Part shown: piece by piece, positions 45,578 through 58,091 of the stretch
How positions within the stretch are numbered: the first letter of the stretch is position 1
Layout of the letters: every line of letters starts with the position of its first letter
From: Gigaspora margarita
Lineage: Eukaryota > Glomeromycota > Glomeromycetes > Diversisporales > Gigasporaceae
Direction of reading: 5' to 3'
Assembly (NCBI GenBank): GCA_009809945.1
Contig: WTPW01000082.1
Location: 179,393-243,392, forward strand
Length of the DNA: 64,000 bases
Position numbers and translations under genes: made by a program
Notes under the pieces: model-generated
Told to the model about the DNA's origin: nothing
Seen by the model: the letters and a program-made list of their open reading frames with translations, nothing else
The model's database searches: none

Positions 45578-46543
45578 TATCCCTTAGATTGTAGTAGAAA
45601 ACAGGCAAAATTGCCTGCATTTTTTCACTTTTTTTGCTCTGATTTACTTTTTTTAAATATCAAGATAATTAAATAAAACTTTGTAAAATTATATTTGAAA
45701 ATAGGGATTACTTTTTTGCAAAATTAGTTTTTATATTGTAAGAAAAATATTTAAGTTATATATAAGCTAAAAAAGATAACTTTAATAAAAAAATTTTTTA
45801 AAAAATTTTATTACAATTTCTCTATAATCTTATTTAGTTTTAGTTTTAAAGCTATAGTTCTTAGAACAAAATTGTAGTTTATATAAAGGATGATAACTTT
45901 TATTATTGCAACATTAATGATTTATTTGTAAAAATTAAGGCTTGTATTAGAAGTAAAAATTTTTTNTATAGACAGAAACATATAAAATTTAAGAAAACCT
46001 AAAGAAAAATTTTAATCGTAAAAATGCTAATACAAGAACTTTAAACTTTGATTATACTGAAGTTTTCTAATAATTTTAAAAAATTTTTATAACCAAGTTA
46101 CTGTATATTCCTGAAAATAAGCTACTCTGAAAATAAGCTACCCCCCTGTTTTTTTTCAAAAATCTCAAAAAACGCGTTAGCAGTTGCTACATATAAAACT
46201 TTTTTCATACTAAGTAAACTTCAAAAGTTCGATTAAGTAAAGTTATTCAGCGCATCAAAATACACTTACAGTAAAAATTTGGAGTCCTTTGGACAACTTT
46301 TTATTAGTACGTTTTTCAATTTTTTCAAAAACGTCTATACACTGAAAATAAGCTACCCCCCATTTTTTTTGTGTAATTTTTGGCCCAAAAAAGGTAGCTT
46401 ATTTTCGGGAATATACAGTATTAAAACAAAACTCAAAGTATATTTTTTACTTAGAAAAGATATAGCTAAAATCAATATTTAAAATTTAATTAAAATTTTT
46501 AAAATATGCAGGCAAATTTGCCTGTGTTACTATCTAAGGGATA
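45578..46543. mobile_element. TIR element, about 960 bp, with a nested element
   Basis: TATCCCTTAGATTGTAGTAG...CAGGCAAAATTGCCTGCAT against ATGCAGGCAAATTTGCCTG...CTATCTAAGGGATA; TA flanks. The interior is AT-rich without a gene and is interrupted by 46101-46418. Confidence 0.8.
46101..46418. mobile_element. Nested MITE, AATAAGCTACC family
   Basis: CTGTATATTCCTGAAAATAA against TTATTTTCGGGAATATACAG, TA on both sides (46099 and 46419). Internal duplicated GAAAATAAGCTACCCCCC. A relative lies at 51482-51802. Confidence 0.85.
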
Positions 46544-46569
46544 ATATAAAACAATTTTTAGAAAAATAT

Positions 46570-47280
46570 TAAGTATTTATACTACAATTTCACCATCGAC
46601 TCATCAAAACAATGACCATTTCTTTATGTATTATTTTCTTTCAATTCATCATTTCTTTATTCGACAACAATCCTGATAATTTTGTTATTTGCCAACCTGC
46701 AAATTTAGCACTGCTGTATTCTTTTTGCATTTAACTACGTATAATCTTTATTTCTAGCATTGATCATCTTCAACACAGATTTTTTTTTATTTTTATTTTT
46801 TTCTTTAAACTACAATTTCACTGTTGACTTATCAACCCATTGATTATTTTTTATGTCATTTTCTTTCAATTCATCACTCTGTGGATCATTTCTTTATTCG
46901 ACAACCATCCCATCCTAATAATTTTGTTATTCGCCAAAAAGTAAATTTGGGGATCCGTTAAAGCCAGTTACTATCACGTGACTGATGACCAATCAAATTG
47001 TAAAATTTTGATTGTCACAGATCAGCCTGACAAGACAAAAACAAAGAAAAAAAAATAAAAAACACCAAAAATACAAGAAACGATTGTTTTAACCTGTCTT
47101 GGAGCATTAATAAAAAATGTCAGAAAGGCAATTTTACCTATAAGTTATTCCTAACCCTAACCTCTAACTAACCCATACTCAAATTATAATTAAATAATAA
47201 AAAACATATAAAGGTACCTGGCTTTAACGGTCCCCTAAATTTGGCATTGCCACATTCTTTTTGCATTTAACCATTTACCA
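46570..47280 (+). repeat. Two-copy tandem duplication, second copy interrupted
   Basis: 46570-46745 (ACTACAATTTCACCATCGAC ... CTTTTTGCATTTAAC) recurs at 46809-47275, where a TIR element is inserted. The first copy shows the empty site (GCAAATTTAGCACTGC). Confidence 0.8.
46949..47235. mobile_element. Short member of the GGGGATC...TTAAAGCC family
   Basis: GGGGATCCGTTAAAGCCAGT against GTACCTGGCTTTAACGGTCC. The flanking TAAATTTG direct repeat is 8 bp (46943-46950, overlapping the terminal G; and 47236-47243). No ORF. Confidence 0.85.
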
Positions 47281-48526
47281 GAATTTTGAAATTGTAATAG
47301 AAATCATAGTATTTTTTTACAAATTAACTTAACCATAGCTGTTTACTATGATAGTGAGTAAGTTCTGTAACAGAATTTTTTATAGTACTCATAATAGATT
47401 TAATGGAAACTAATAAAACCTTAGCTGTACTGCCAAAATAGTGAGTAATTTTATGTAACAGTTTTTATAGCACTGTACATCATATGATAAAAATCATGAT
47501 AGTTCTAATGCAAACTACATATCATTAGAATAGTAAGTTCTAAAGCAAACTTTTTTACAGCAACTCATGATAAAAATCACAATAATTCCAATATGAAACA
47601 TCTAAATATTAACCACATACTGTGCAAATCATCAGAATAGTAGTTAAGTTCTATAACAATTTTTTATAGCAAAAATCATAATAATTCCAATACAAACCAA
47701 ACTTAACCTCATACTAAGTATCATTAGAGTCTTTTGCAAAATTTTACATTAACTCATAATAGAAATAACTTAACAACATACTGTATGTCACTAAAATAGC
47801 AAGTAAGTTCTATTACAGTATTTTTTATAGCAGCTTATAAAGTAAATCACAATGATTCCAATACAAACTAATACAACCTTAACCCACCTATATTGTATTA
47901 TTGAAATAGTGAGTAAGTTCTGTAATAATAGAAATGATAATAATTTTAATGCAAGCTAACTCATGTGTTACTAGAATAACAAGTTCTATAACAGAATTTT
48001 TTACAATAATACATGCTAGAAATTATGATAATTTTAATGCAAGCTAACTCATGTGTTACTAGAATAACAAGTTATATAACAGAATTTTTTACAATAATAC
48101 ATGCTAGAAATCTTGATAATTCTAATACAAATCATTGCAACTTTAACTACTTACTGTGTGTCACTGGAATAGTAAGTAAAAAACATAATAATTCTAATAC
48201 AAACTAACTCAATCACATCTTATATTACCAGAATATGTGTAGTTCTATAACAGAACATTTTATATAAATAACTAAATCTTAATTCTATACTATGTGTCAT
48301 TAAAAAGCAAGTAAGTTCTATAAATAATTTTTTCCAGTAAATTATGATAGAAATTATGATAATTCTAATGCAAATTAAACCAAATTTTGTGTATTGTAAA
48401 GTAACAAGTTCTATAAAAAAATTTTTTACAGTAATTTATGTTAGAAATCATGATAATTTTAATGCAAACCAACTCTGCCTTAACTACTTACTATGGGTTA
48501 TTATACCCGCACCTTCTAAAGTTGCT

Positions 48527-48675
48527 TTAACTTTGTCTTTGGCTTTTTACTAGTGCTCTTATATAATCAAGTTTAACTCTTTTAGGATACTTCAGCCCAT
48601 ATGGATCTTCTATTTTATTCTAAAACCTTTAACCATCTCTTGAACTCTCCAACTTTCTTTATCTATATCATCATA
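48527..48675 (-). pseudogene. Coding remnant embedded in satellite
   Basis: On the minus strand, YDDIDKESWRVQEMVKGFRI is followed, after a one-base shift, by EDPYGLKYPKRVKLDYIRAL and a stop. Composition is unlike the satellite around it. The family is not recognised; it could be a captured gene or transposon fragment. Confidence 0.35.
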
Positions 48676-50540
48676 ATAGTGAGTAATAGCAAGTAAGTTT
48701 TATGACAATTTTTTTATATTAATCACAATAGAAAACATAATAATTCCTAATGCAATCTAATTTTCCAGAATAGTAAGTAGAAATTATAATAATACCAAAT
48801 GCTAATTCAATCTTAACCACATGCTGTGTGTTACCAGAATAGTAAACAAAGTCTGTAGCAGAATTTTTTATAGTTAACTTGCAATAGAAATAATCCCAAT
48901 ACTAAATAATTCTATAACAGAATTCTTTACTATAACTCACTAGGATGACAAATAAGTTCTGTAGCAGGATTTTTATATTAATTTACAATAAAATTACAAT
49001 TATTTTATACAAACTATAACTCAATAATGACCACATATTGCATTTCACTAAAATGGCAAATAAGGCTGTACCAGATTTTTTATATTACAGTAACTCATAT
49101 CAAAATCATGATTATTCAAATTCAAACTAACTTAGTCTTAATTACATACAGTAAACAAGTTTTATATCAGAACTTTTTGCAGTAACTCACAATAAAACTA
49201 GGTAAATAGAATCCCATTTTAAGTCCAAAGGAAAAATCAACATGGATTAGCCTTACAAAATTGCTATTTTTGGAGTACATATTGTTTTGATCTGATTAGC
49301 CAATTAAACCTCATAATTTGCAGACACATACACAACCAGAACACCACGACTCTACAGTAATGCCTTTGGACAATAATAATTTCAATATAAATTAACAACA
49401 TATTTTGTATTTTAGAATAGCAACTAAGTTCAGTAATATAATTTTTATAGCAACTTATAATAGAAATTGTGATGATTCTAATATAACCTTAGCCATATCT
49501 ATGTTCTGTAAAAAATTTTTTTAGTTACTTATAATAGAAAATATAATAATTCTAATAAAAACTAACTCAATCTTAATTATATCCTTTGTGTCAATAGAAT
49601 ATGAGTAAGTTTTGTAACTAAATTTTTTATAGAAATTCATTATTTTACATACTGTATCACCAGAATAGCAAGCAATTTTTATAATAGAATAATTTACAGT
49701 AACTCATAATAGAAATTACAATAATTCCAATGTGAACTAAATCAATCCTATCTATATACTATGTTACTGAAATAGCAAGTTCTATAACAGAATTTTTTAT
49801 CAACCCATAATAGAATTCATGATAAACAAACCCTATACTGTGTTTTACTAAAATATGAGTTCTGTAACAAAATTATTATATAACTTACAATGCAAACTAC
49901 CTCAACCTTATTTATATACTGTGTATTATCAGAATATTAAGTAAGTTCTGTAACAGAATTATTATAGTAACTTATAATACAAGTAAATTTAACTTGAACT
50001 ATATACTGTATATTGTCAAATATGTAGTAAAATCTGTTATAGAATTTTTTATAGTAACTTACAATGCAAAATATCTTAACCTTATCTACATACAGTGCAT
50101 TATCAAAATAGTAAGCTAATAGAAATCACAATACTTTGCTCAACTTTAATTGCATATTGTGCCACCAGAATAGTGAGTTCTGTACAAATTTTTTACAGTT
50201 GCTTACATAATAATTTTAATGCAAGATAACTCAATTTTAACTATATACTGCACTATGTCACTTGAATAGTCAGTAATTTTTATGACAGAATTTTTTATAG
50301 TAATCATGATAAAAATCATATTAAAATTTATAATAATTCCAATACAAATTAATTAACTTTTAATTACTATTATACATCACTAGAATAGAAACTTCTGTAA
50401 TAAAATAGTTTATAGTAACTTTTAATGCAAACTAGCTCAATCTTAATTGCTGTACATATGGTGTGTTAATGTGATACATAGCAAGTAAGTTCTGCAACAG
50501 AATTTTTACATATTTTATAATGCAAACTAATTCAACCTTA

Positions 50541-51033
50541 ATTCGTGATCCACATGTGAACTAGTGAAAAAATATAGTAAACTGTGGGAATATGTTTACT
50601 ATATAATTTTTGGAATCTGGCATTTTTCCAAGGATAAATCGATTTTGTACTAAGTAAACCTCTCACTTGCACATAACAAAAGTTGTAGAGGCGATAATTA
50701 TGAGTATAATGGTAGTTGAAACATTAAAACCAGCCTAGCGGATCGTAAGATATGGGCATTTTTGTCTTTATAACTATTTGTTTACTTCTTTGTTTATATC
50801 TATAGTCATGAGGACAAATACACTTATATCTCATGATCCACTGGGCCAATTTTAATGGTTTAACTACCATTATGCTCATATTTTCTCTTTTACAATGTTT
50901 GTTATGCACACAAGGGAGATTTATTTAGTACGAAATTGATTTACTCTTAGGAAAATGCCAGATTCTGAAAAAGGCAAAATTTAATGGTGAAAATCACATG
51001 ATTTTTCACTGGTTCACATGTGGATCATGAATT
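50541..51033. mobile_element. Hairpin element inside satellite block 4
   Basis: ATTCGTGATCCACATGTGAA against TTCACATGTGGATCATGAAT; arms of about 240 bp, including GGAATCTGGCATTTTTCC and its inverse. No coding capacity. Confidence 0.85.
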
Positions 51034-51335
51034 AACTATATACTATATTACTAGAATAGCAAGTTCTGTAACTGAATTTTTTTACAGTACTTTATAATAT
51101 AACTAACTCAACCTTATTTACATACTATGTATCATAAGGATACCAAGTTTTGATACAGAATTTTTACAGTAACTCTTAATAGAAATCATAATATTTTGAA
51201 TAAAATTAATGCATCTTTAATGTATTTTTTAGTAATTATGATATGTACTAATTCACTTTAACTATATACTGTATGTTGCCAAAATAGAGTTCCTGTAATA
51301 GAATTTCTTACAGTAACTTACAATATTAACTAAGG

Positions 51336-52266
51336 ATGTCCTCAAGCAACTCAATCAATCGATTTAATAATAATTATGATAATGCTTAAGCATCACAATC
51401 AATGATGATGTTAATAGAATTAAATACTTGAGTATACTCTTTTTCTTTTGTTTATGATCTTTACTTGCCACCCAAAACAACTACCATATTTTACTTAAAA
51501 TAAGCTACCCTTTTTGGCCAAAAAGTTATACAAAAATATGTGGGGGAGCTTATTTTCAGATTGTTAAATGTTTGAAAAATTGAAAAACGTACTGATAAAA
51601 AGTTGACCAAATGCTAAGAAATATTTAGTATAGGCGTATTTCGTTGTCCTAAACAACAACTTTACTTAATTACACTTTTGAGATTTACTTAGTAAAATAA
51701 AAACTTTATATGTAGCGACTGTTAACGATTTCTTTAAAAATTCTTCTAAAAATCTGGGGGTAACTTCTTTTGGAGGTAGCTTATTTTTGGAAACCTATGG
51801 TAAAAATTCTAATAAAAAATTCTATTAAACTAGCTACCAAAGCTTCAACTTTAGTTGTATTAGTTTTTCTTTTGATGATTATACTAATTTAAATTTTTTG
51901 TTGAAACAACAATAGAATCAATTTATCGAATCATTTGTGAAAGTTGCTTTACATTAACAAGAGTAAATTTTTTTTATGTTATTATTATTATTATTAATTT
52001 AAAATATGTTTTGTATTTGTTATGTTTGTATCAAGGTATTGATTATTTGTTTTAAAAGCTTTAGTATTAACAATAAAAGGGTTACTTTTTTGGATTGGAT
52101 AGAAAATTAGTGAGATTATTGCTTGAGCAACCTTTATCAATAACAAATTTTTTGTATCTTACTGATTTATTCATTACAAAGATGACTTACTTGATTTATT
52201 TATTCAATTTCTGACTAATTAATAATTTACTTCTAATCCATTAAATAAGGTGCTTGAGAACCCCTA
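51336..52266. mobile_element. TIR element inside satellite block 4
   Basis: GATGTCCTCAAGCAACTC at the left against GGTGCTTGAGAACCCC at the right. Contains the nested element 51482-51802 and an AT-rich interior without a gene. Confidence 0.55.
51482..51802. mobile_element. Nested MITE, AATAAGCTACC family
   Basis: TACCATATTTTACTTAAAAT against TTTTTGGAAACCTATGGTA, with the AATAAGCTACCC and GTAGCTTATTTT motifs of 46101-46418 in mirror order. Confidence 0.7.
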
Positions 52267-52693
52267 ATTTAAGCTTAACCATATACTATATGTTGCTAGA
52301 ATAGAAGTAAAATTTTTGCAGCAGCTCTTAATAGAAATCAAGATAATTTGAACAAAACAAACTCAACTATATTGCATTACCAAAAAGCAAGTTTTGCAAC
52401 AAAATTTTTATAGTTAATTAAAATAGAATTATAATAATTTTAATGCCAACTAACTCAACTTTAATTACATATTGTGCACTAAAATAGCAAATTCTGTAAT
52501 AGAATTTTTATATTAACTTAATAAAGAAAACATGATGATTCTAATGCAAACTAGATCAACCTTAACCACATACTATATCACTGGAATAGCAAGTTCTGTA
52601 ACAAAATTTCTTACAATCCTTATTATAAAATTGCATTATTTTCAATACAAATTAACTATATGCCATGTATTCCCAGAATAGCCAGTAAAGAAT

Positions 52694-53045
52694 TTTTATA
52701 ATAGTTCATAGTGTTCCAAGTCACTTTATATCAAATGCACCAAATTTGGGTATATATAATTGCTTTTAGCCAATCAGAAGGTGTTATATACTAATTCTGA
52801 TTGAATAAAAAATTATAAAAAAATTTGTTAAAATTTTTATATTAAACACCAAAATTTTGAAAACATTATAGCTTTAAATACTTATAACTTTATTTTATAA
52901 GTTTTTTAAAAATTCTAACTAATAATTTGAATAGTACTAATGAAAACAATGGTTTTTATTGGTTACATTTTTAAAAATATTTAAAACCTAAGATTTTAAA
53001 GATTTATTAAAATATACATGGTTTTTGATAAGAAGTGATTGGAGC
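52694..53045. mobile_element. TIR element, about 350 bp, in satellite block 4
   Basis: GTTCCAAGTCACTTTATATC against TTTGATAAGAAGTGATTGGAGCAC (inverse). AT-rich interior. Confidence 0.65.
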
Positions 53046-53396
53046 ACCAAAGTAAAAATTAACACAACCTTAACCAATACTAGATTTTACCAGAATAATT
53101 AAGTTCTATGACAGAATTTTTATAGTAGAAATTACAACAATTCTAATAACAATCATGTACTGTATATTGACAGAATAGCAAGAACTTTAACAGTATCTTT
53201 TATAGTATCTTATTATAGAGTTTATAAAAACTCTAATGCAAACTGGCTTAGCCTTAACTACAGTACAAAATCACCAGAATAGTAGTAAGTTTTGTAACGT
53301 TTTTTTACATTAAAGCATAATAGAAAACATTGTTTTTTACAGTGACATTATATAATTCAATTTATGCTATATCTCACTATAAATGTAATGAATAAG

Positions 53397-53418
53397 GGGT
53401 GGTGCATAAGCACCACCT
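53397..53418. repeat. Perfect short stem-loop
   Basis: GGTGGTGC ATAA GCACCACC, a GC-rich 8-bp stem in AT-rich DNA just after satellite block 4. Confidence 0.7.
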
Positions 53419-53575
53419 GTTACACTAGTACTATATATAATTCTTTGCAGTAAGTGTATATACAGCCCATTATTAATAACTTTTGTTAAAATTGCAGATT
53501 ATTTGACCAGATTTAAATTGTTTGTTCTAGTTCTGGTCAAATGATTTGCTAGAATTATAAATAATAAGTTTATTC

Positions 53576-54109
53576 AATTGATGATCTGCCAGTCATGTGA
53601 AGAATGATCATAGTGAAACGTGATGCAGATCACTTATAAAAATTACTATAGGCCCAAATATGGTGTGTGCCCATCTAAAAATATTTTTTTACTAAGTTAA
53701 TGATACATGTTAATTAATTTTAAGTTGTAGAGCTCATTGAGATAGTTCTAATGGTTGTTTAATCATCCAAATCGGCCTAGTAGATGGCGAGATATCATTA
53801 AAAAATGATTAGATAACTATGTAAAATCTCTATATAAACAATAGTTGTTTATATAGAGATTCTACATAGTTACCCAATTATTTTTTAATAATATCTCACC
53901 ATTTACTGGGCTGATTTGGATGATCTAACTACTGTTAGAACCGTTTTGACGAGCTTTACAACTTTCAATTCATCGATATGTGTTATTAACTTAGTAAAAA
54001 ATATTTTTAGATGGGCACATGCCATATTTGGGCCTATAGTGATTTTCATATGTGATCTGCATCATGTTTCACTATGATCATTCTTCATATGACTGGTGGA
54101 TCATCAATT
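53576..54109. mobile_element. Complete H1 hairpin element
   Basis: AATTGATGATCTGCCAGTCA against TGACTGGTGGATCATCAATT; arms of about 265 bp meet near 53843 (ACAATAGTTGTTTA). Reference copy for the interrupted 41511-42247 element. Confidence 0.9.
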
Positions 54110-55273
54110 AATTATTTATTTTTTATATTAATGTGAACCTGATAGATTTATTTATTAGATGATGCTACAATAATTATTATTAAAAATCTGGCATCAGTTA
54201 TAATTTTGACTGGTCAGTTAACCTCCTCTAATTAGTCAATTTTAGTTACTGTTCATGACCTGACTGAGCCAGGACCCCAGATATTTCTCATATAGGTCAT
54301 AACTAGGTTTTAACCAATTTTAACCTAATTTGCTAAAAATTTTAAACCTACATTTGTTTAAATAACTTTGACAACTGATCAGAATTGAATAAACTTTTTT
54401 TTGTTAAATGATCTCACTAAGAGCTTCATTTGAAAAAAATTCATACAAATTGAACTACTGGATGCCAAGATAATTGTCAAAACCTGTTTTTTTGCTTCTC
54501 AAATTTTAGGATTTTTGCTAAAATGCATACATATAAGTTCTATACTAAATGTCAAGGGTCCTACTGAGCCTATCCCTAATTCCTAATGCTAATTTATTTA
54601 GAAAATGACTACAATATACAATATATTAGATATGATCAGAAATCTTAAACCAAATAAATGCTATATTCAAATAATTCATTGTCTAAATTTTATTATAAAC
54701 AATAACAGGTATTTCAAAAATCAATAATACAGAAATAGAAATTGGATTTTAGAATCTTATTTTATAAATAGAATGTAATTAAGACTAGCAATATTTTTTT
54801 GTGAGCAAGGAATAAGTATTTATACATTTAAAGTTAGGATAAGAATTAATATAATATGCAAATATCTCAAATATAGAAGCAAGTTAAAATGAATGTGAAG
54901 ATGCATTATTCAATGTTTTTATTATGCATTCTAGTCAGGGAATATACTGGATTAGGAAATTGGATTCAAGAATAATCTACACATTAATTCTCATATTTGA
55001 TTGGCTCTTGTGCATGTTTTGAAACCATTTTTTAGAAAATTTAATTTATTTAATTTATTATAACAAACTTGCAAATAGATACATGAAGACGTCAATTTTA
55101 AATAATCCACAATAATATACCTTATTTTACTTTTGCTAAAAAAGTAGATGAGATATGAAATCCAGGAACCTGTTTTGTATATAGGAGTTTAATCTTACTA
55201 AAATGACGTTCAGTAAGCTATTTTCATTTTACTATGTTTGTACTTGCATTTAACTACAGTACAGTATGATGCC
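54110..55273. other. Spacer; possible degenerate TIR pair
   Basis: CTGAGCCAGGACCC (about 54265) and GGGTCCTACTGAG (about 54558) could be worn ends of a 300-bp element. No gene seen. Confidence 0.3.
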
Positions 55274-55290
55274 AAATTCTTTAGTATTTA

Positions 55291-56270
55291 ATGGTGTGGT
55301 GACTTAGGGAAGTTGGTAAGTTGTCACCCCCCAAGCGGCAGGTCTAGGGTTCAAATCCCACTGGCGATGCTTTGAAAAATAGACCTGTGTTACTGTAACT
55401 GTTTCTTGTCGATCGGTTGCTTGGTACACCATCTCGAATGGGAGCCTTTGGGCGCACAAATCCAAGGAACCGGAGAAATGGAAACCCGTTTGGCAAGCCC
55501 CGAGTAAGGAGGTAGCAAAGATCTTCAACGGTGCTACCAAAGCCAGAATATCGGAAACCAGAGCTGGAGGATCGGACAATAAGACCCTCGAGGAGGGGGT
55601 TCACCAACCTGGTCGCCGGAGTCGCACCGGAGGAAAAGGACCTATGCTGCAGAAGTAGGTACCAAGGGAAGAAGGCCATATCGACCCTTTTGGGCTAACT
55701 GGTTTGGAAGTTTGTAAATTTGGTGTAAGGACTGGTAGAATGGTAATGGTGTGTGCTGGGATTGGAGCGAATCTTGCAAGGGCAACAGTAGGTAACAGTA
55801 GGGGTTTAATGGTTAGCCCTAACTCCAAGTGTCGGTATAATGCAGATGCGTAAGTTACCGAAGTGTAGGTGAATATCTGGTGGGACAGGTACCGCTCTAC
55901 CAAGTTTTCCCTGAGGATAACAGGACCAGGGTTACCTGGCTGGGTCCTAAGGACTATGGATAGTGTATCCGGGACAGTCTGACTGACTTGTGATGTAACA
56001 GGATTAGTCCCGGTGACACAGGATGGGTTGGCATGAGGGACAGAAGATCAGAGGGTTTAAATAGGCAATTCCCATAGTTGGGTTGCAGGCATGGCTGCTA
56101 GTGTGGAACCTTAGGGCAAACCACTTAAATTAGATACCAAAAGTGTACGTGTGGCTAGTTGGATCCTCGTCTATGTAACAAATGTTGGTGAACCCTATGT
56201 GGTTCACCAACGGCCCTAATATCCTAATTAAAATTCCTAGGTCCCAAGGTGGGCACTTTGAAATAAAAAA
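55291..56270 (+). mobile_element. Poly-A retroposon with tRNA-like head (SINE-like), copy 1
   Basis: Flanked by a 17-bp target duplication, AAATTCTTTAGTATTTA (55274-55290 and 56271-56287). The head (about 55293-55372) is tRNA-like: an A-box-like TAGGGAAGTTGG and a B box GGTTCAAATCC at about 55349. It is much richer in G+C than its surroundings and ends in an A-rich tail (56261-56271). A short target duplication plus A tail indicates target-primed reverse transcription by a LINE partner. At about 980 bp it is long for a SINE. Minus-strand ORFs across it are chance. Confidence 0.85.
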
Positions 56271-56577
56271 AAATTCTTTAGTATTTATAGTCTATACTTA
56301 TAGTTGCTGCTTGTTATAGCCTGAAGCTAGCACTTTTATTGAAATTAGCTTATTATTTTTGGAAGTGATTTATGAATGAACTTTTGATGATCAAATATTT
56401 TTTTTACTATTATTATAATTTTTTAATTTTTTTTTTACTTTTCTAGATACCAAAATCAATAAACATAGTTATAAGAGAATTGGAATATGTTCATAGCTAT
56501 AGAATTATGGGTTTATCAAGCATTATCAAAAAGTATAAATAAGAGTATATAATATTATTGGCAATATTTCATGTTCT

Positions 56578-58079
56578 GGGGGTGTGGCGACTTAGAGAAG
56601 TTGGTAAGTTGTCATACCCTAAGTGGCAGGTCTAGGGCAGTGTCTGAAATTCAATTTTTAAATTAGTTGTGGGCTGCAACTAAATAAAAAAATATAGTTG
56701 CGGATTATAAGAAGTTATAAAAATTTAGTTGTGCATATAAGCATTTAATCAAAATTTATAAGTAAAATTTGCAAATTTATGTGCGGAATTTGCATATGCA
56801 CTTCAGATTTTGGTTGTGGAAATTTAAAATTTGTTGCAGTCTGCAGACTCCGCAACCCAATTTCAGACACTGGTCTAGGGTTCAAATCTCACTGGTGACA
56901 TTTGGAAAATAGGCCTGTGTTATGGTAGCCATTTCTCCTTGTAGGTCCTTTGGTACACTATCTTGAATGGGAGCTGTCGGGCGCACATAAAATCCAAGGA
57001 TCAGAAAGTGGATACCCATTTGGAAGTCCTGAGTGAGGAAGTAGCAAAGATCTTTGATAGTGTACCCATAATTGGAATATCGGAAACTGGAGTCAGAGAA
57101 CTGGACGACAAGATCCTTGAGGAGAGGGTTCACCAACCTGGCCACCGGAGTCGCACTAGAGAAAAAGGACATTTGTTTCAGCAGCATGTACCAAGGGGAG
57201 GGAGTCAATTCAGCACCTAAAGCCAGGCCAACTGACACTTCCGGGTTAACTGGTTTGGAAGTTTGAAAATACTGAGAAAGGACTGATAGGAAGGTTGTAG
57301 TGAGTATCAGGATTGGAGTGAACCTTATAAGGGCAATAAAGAACTAACCGGCCAGTAAGAAGTAGAAGCATGGAGGCATGTATATGTCAAGGCCTAATGG
57401 GCTCTAGGTGTACCCATATGGAGGTCCTCAGACGTTAAGGGAGGCCTGGACCACCAATACAGGATAGGCAGGTATAAGTGTATGTAGAGTGCATTATGGT
57501 TCGCCAGAGCCTCATGATGCTATCCAACTATACCTGATAGCTGGAAGCATTTGCGAAACATGCCCAGTCACTTGTTACCATAGTGGGAAGTATAGTTGTT
57601 CGCACATTACCAAATTTGGAATGCTAAACCCAGGGCCCTGAAGATGCAGGTAAATTGGCTAGTTGCGGTATTATGCAGGCTTGAGATACTTACTCAATGT
57701 AGTAGAGGCAGCTGCATGGCTTGAGATACGAACTCCTAAGAAGTATGCTAGTAGGGGACTCAGATACACCAATTTGGAAGCATAAAGCACCTACCTGGCA
57801 ACTAACACCAAATTGGAAGTGATCATACTAGGTAGTGTGAGTAAAGTGGGGACATGTGAATACCAATTGTTGGTTGGAGAGGGACGTACAAATCCAGGTC
57901 AGCTATATATATAGGAATATGGAAGGTTCTGGTAGGTTTAGGTCATGGTTAAATTAGTCCAAGTCCTGGTGCTTAAGTAGATAGTATATAAAAGATTGTA
58001 CAGTGATGTTGTAATGATCAATATACATTCAATAAAGACCAGAGGCATGATCTCACCTTAACACAAAAAAAAAAAAAAA
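56578..58079 (+). mobile_element. Poly-A retroposon with tRNA-like head, copy 2
   Basis: Target duplication ATTTCATGTTCT (56566-56577 and 58080-58091); A15 tail at 58065-58079. It shares the head and about 340 bp after it with copy 1, up to GCTAACTGGTTTGGAAGTTTG-like sequence (55694 and 57244). The remaining 800 bp differ from copy 1. The head is split by the insertion 56638-56872. Confidence 0.85.
56638..56872. mobile_element. hAT-type MITE in the tRNA-like head
   Basis: Perfect 8-bp target duplication GTCTAGGG (56630-56637 and 56873-56880) and TIRs CAGTGTCTGAAATT. The CAGTG start and 8-bp duplication are hAT hallmarks. The empty site is copy 1 (GCAGGTCTAGGGTTC). It lies between the A-box-like and B-box words. 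Confidence 0.9.
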
Positions 58080-58091
58080 ATTTCATGTTCT

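Larger units (their letters stand above)
47285..53350 (-). repeat. Satellite block 4 (about 105-bp unit, minus orientation), interrupted
   Basis: Several dozen degenerate units of the same satellite. Non-satellite interruptions: 48490-48680, 49205-49380, 50541-51033, 51336-52266 and 52694-53045. Small ORFs here are satellite artefacts. Confidence 0.85.

Noticed and set aside
55293..55372. Functional tRNA gene
   Set aside because: The B box is good, but the head is part of a repeated poly-A element with target duplications, and I could not fold a convincing cloverleaf with an anticodon.
55304..55903. Overlapping minus-strand ORFs (up to 111 codons) in retroposon copy 1, and ORFs on both strands at 56882-57266
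   Set aside because: They run across the tRNA-like head and body of a non-coding retroposon, are not conserved between the two copies, and reflect its higher G+C content.
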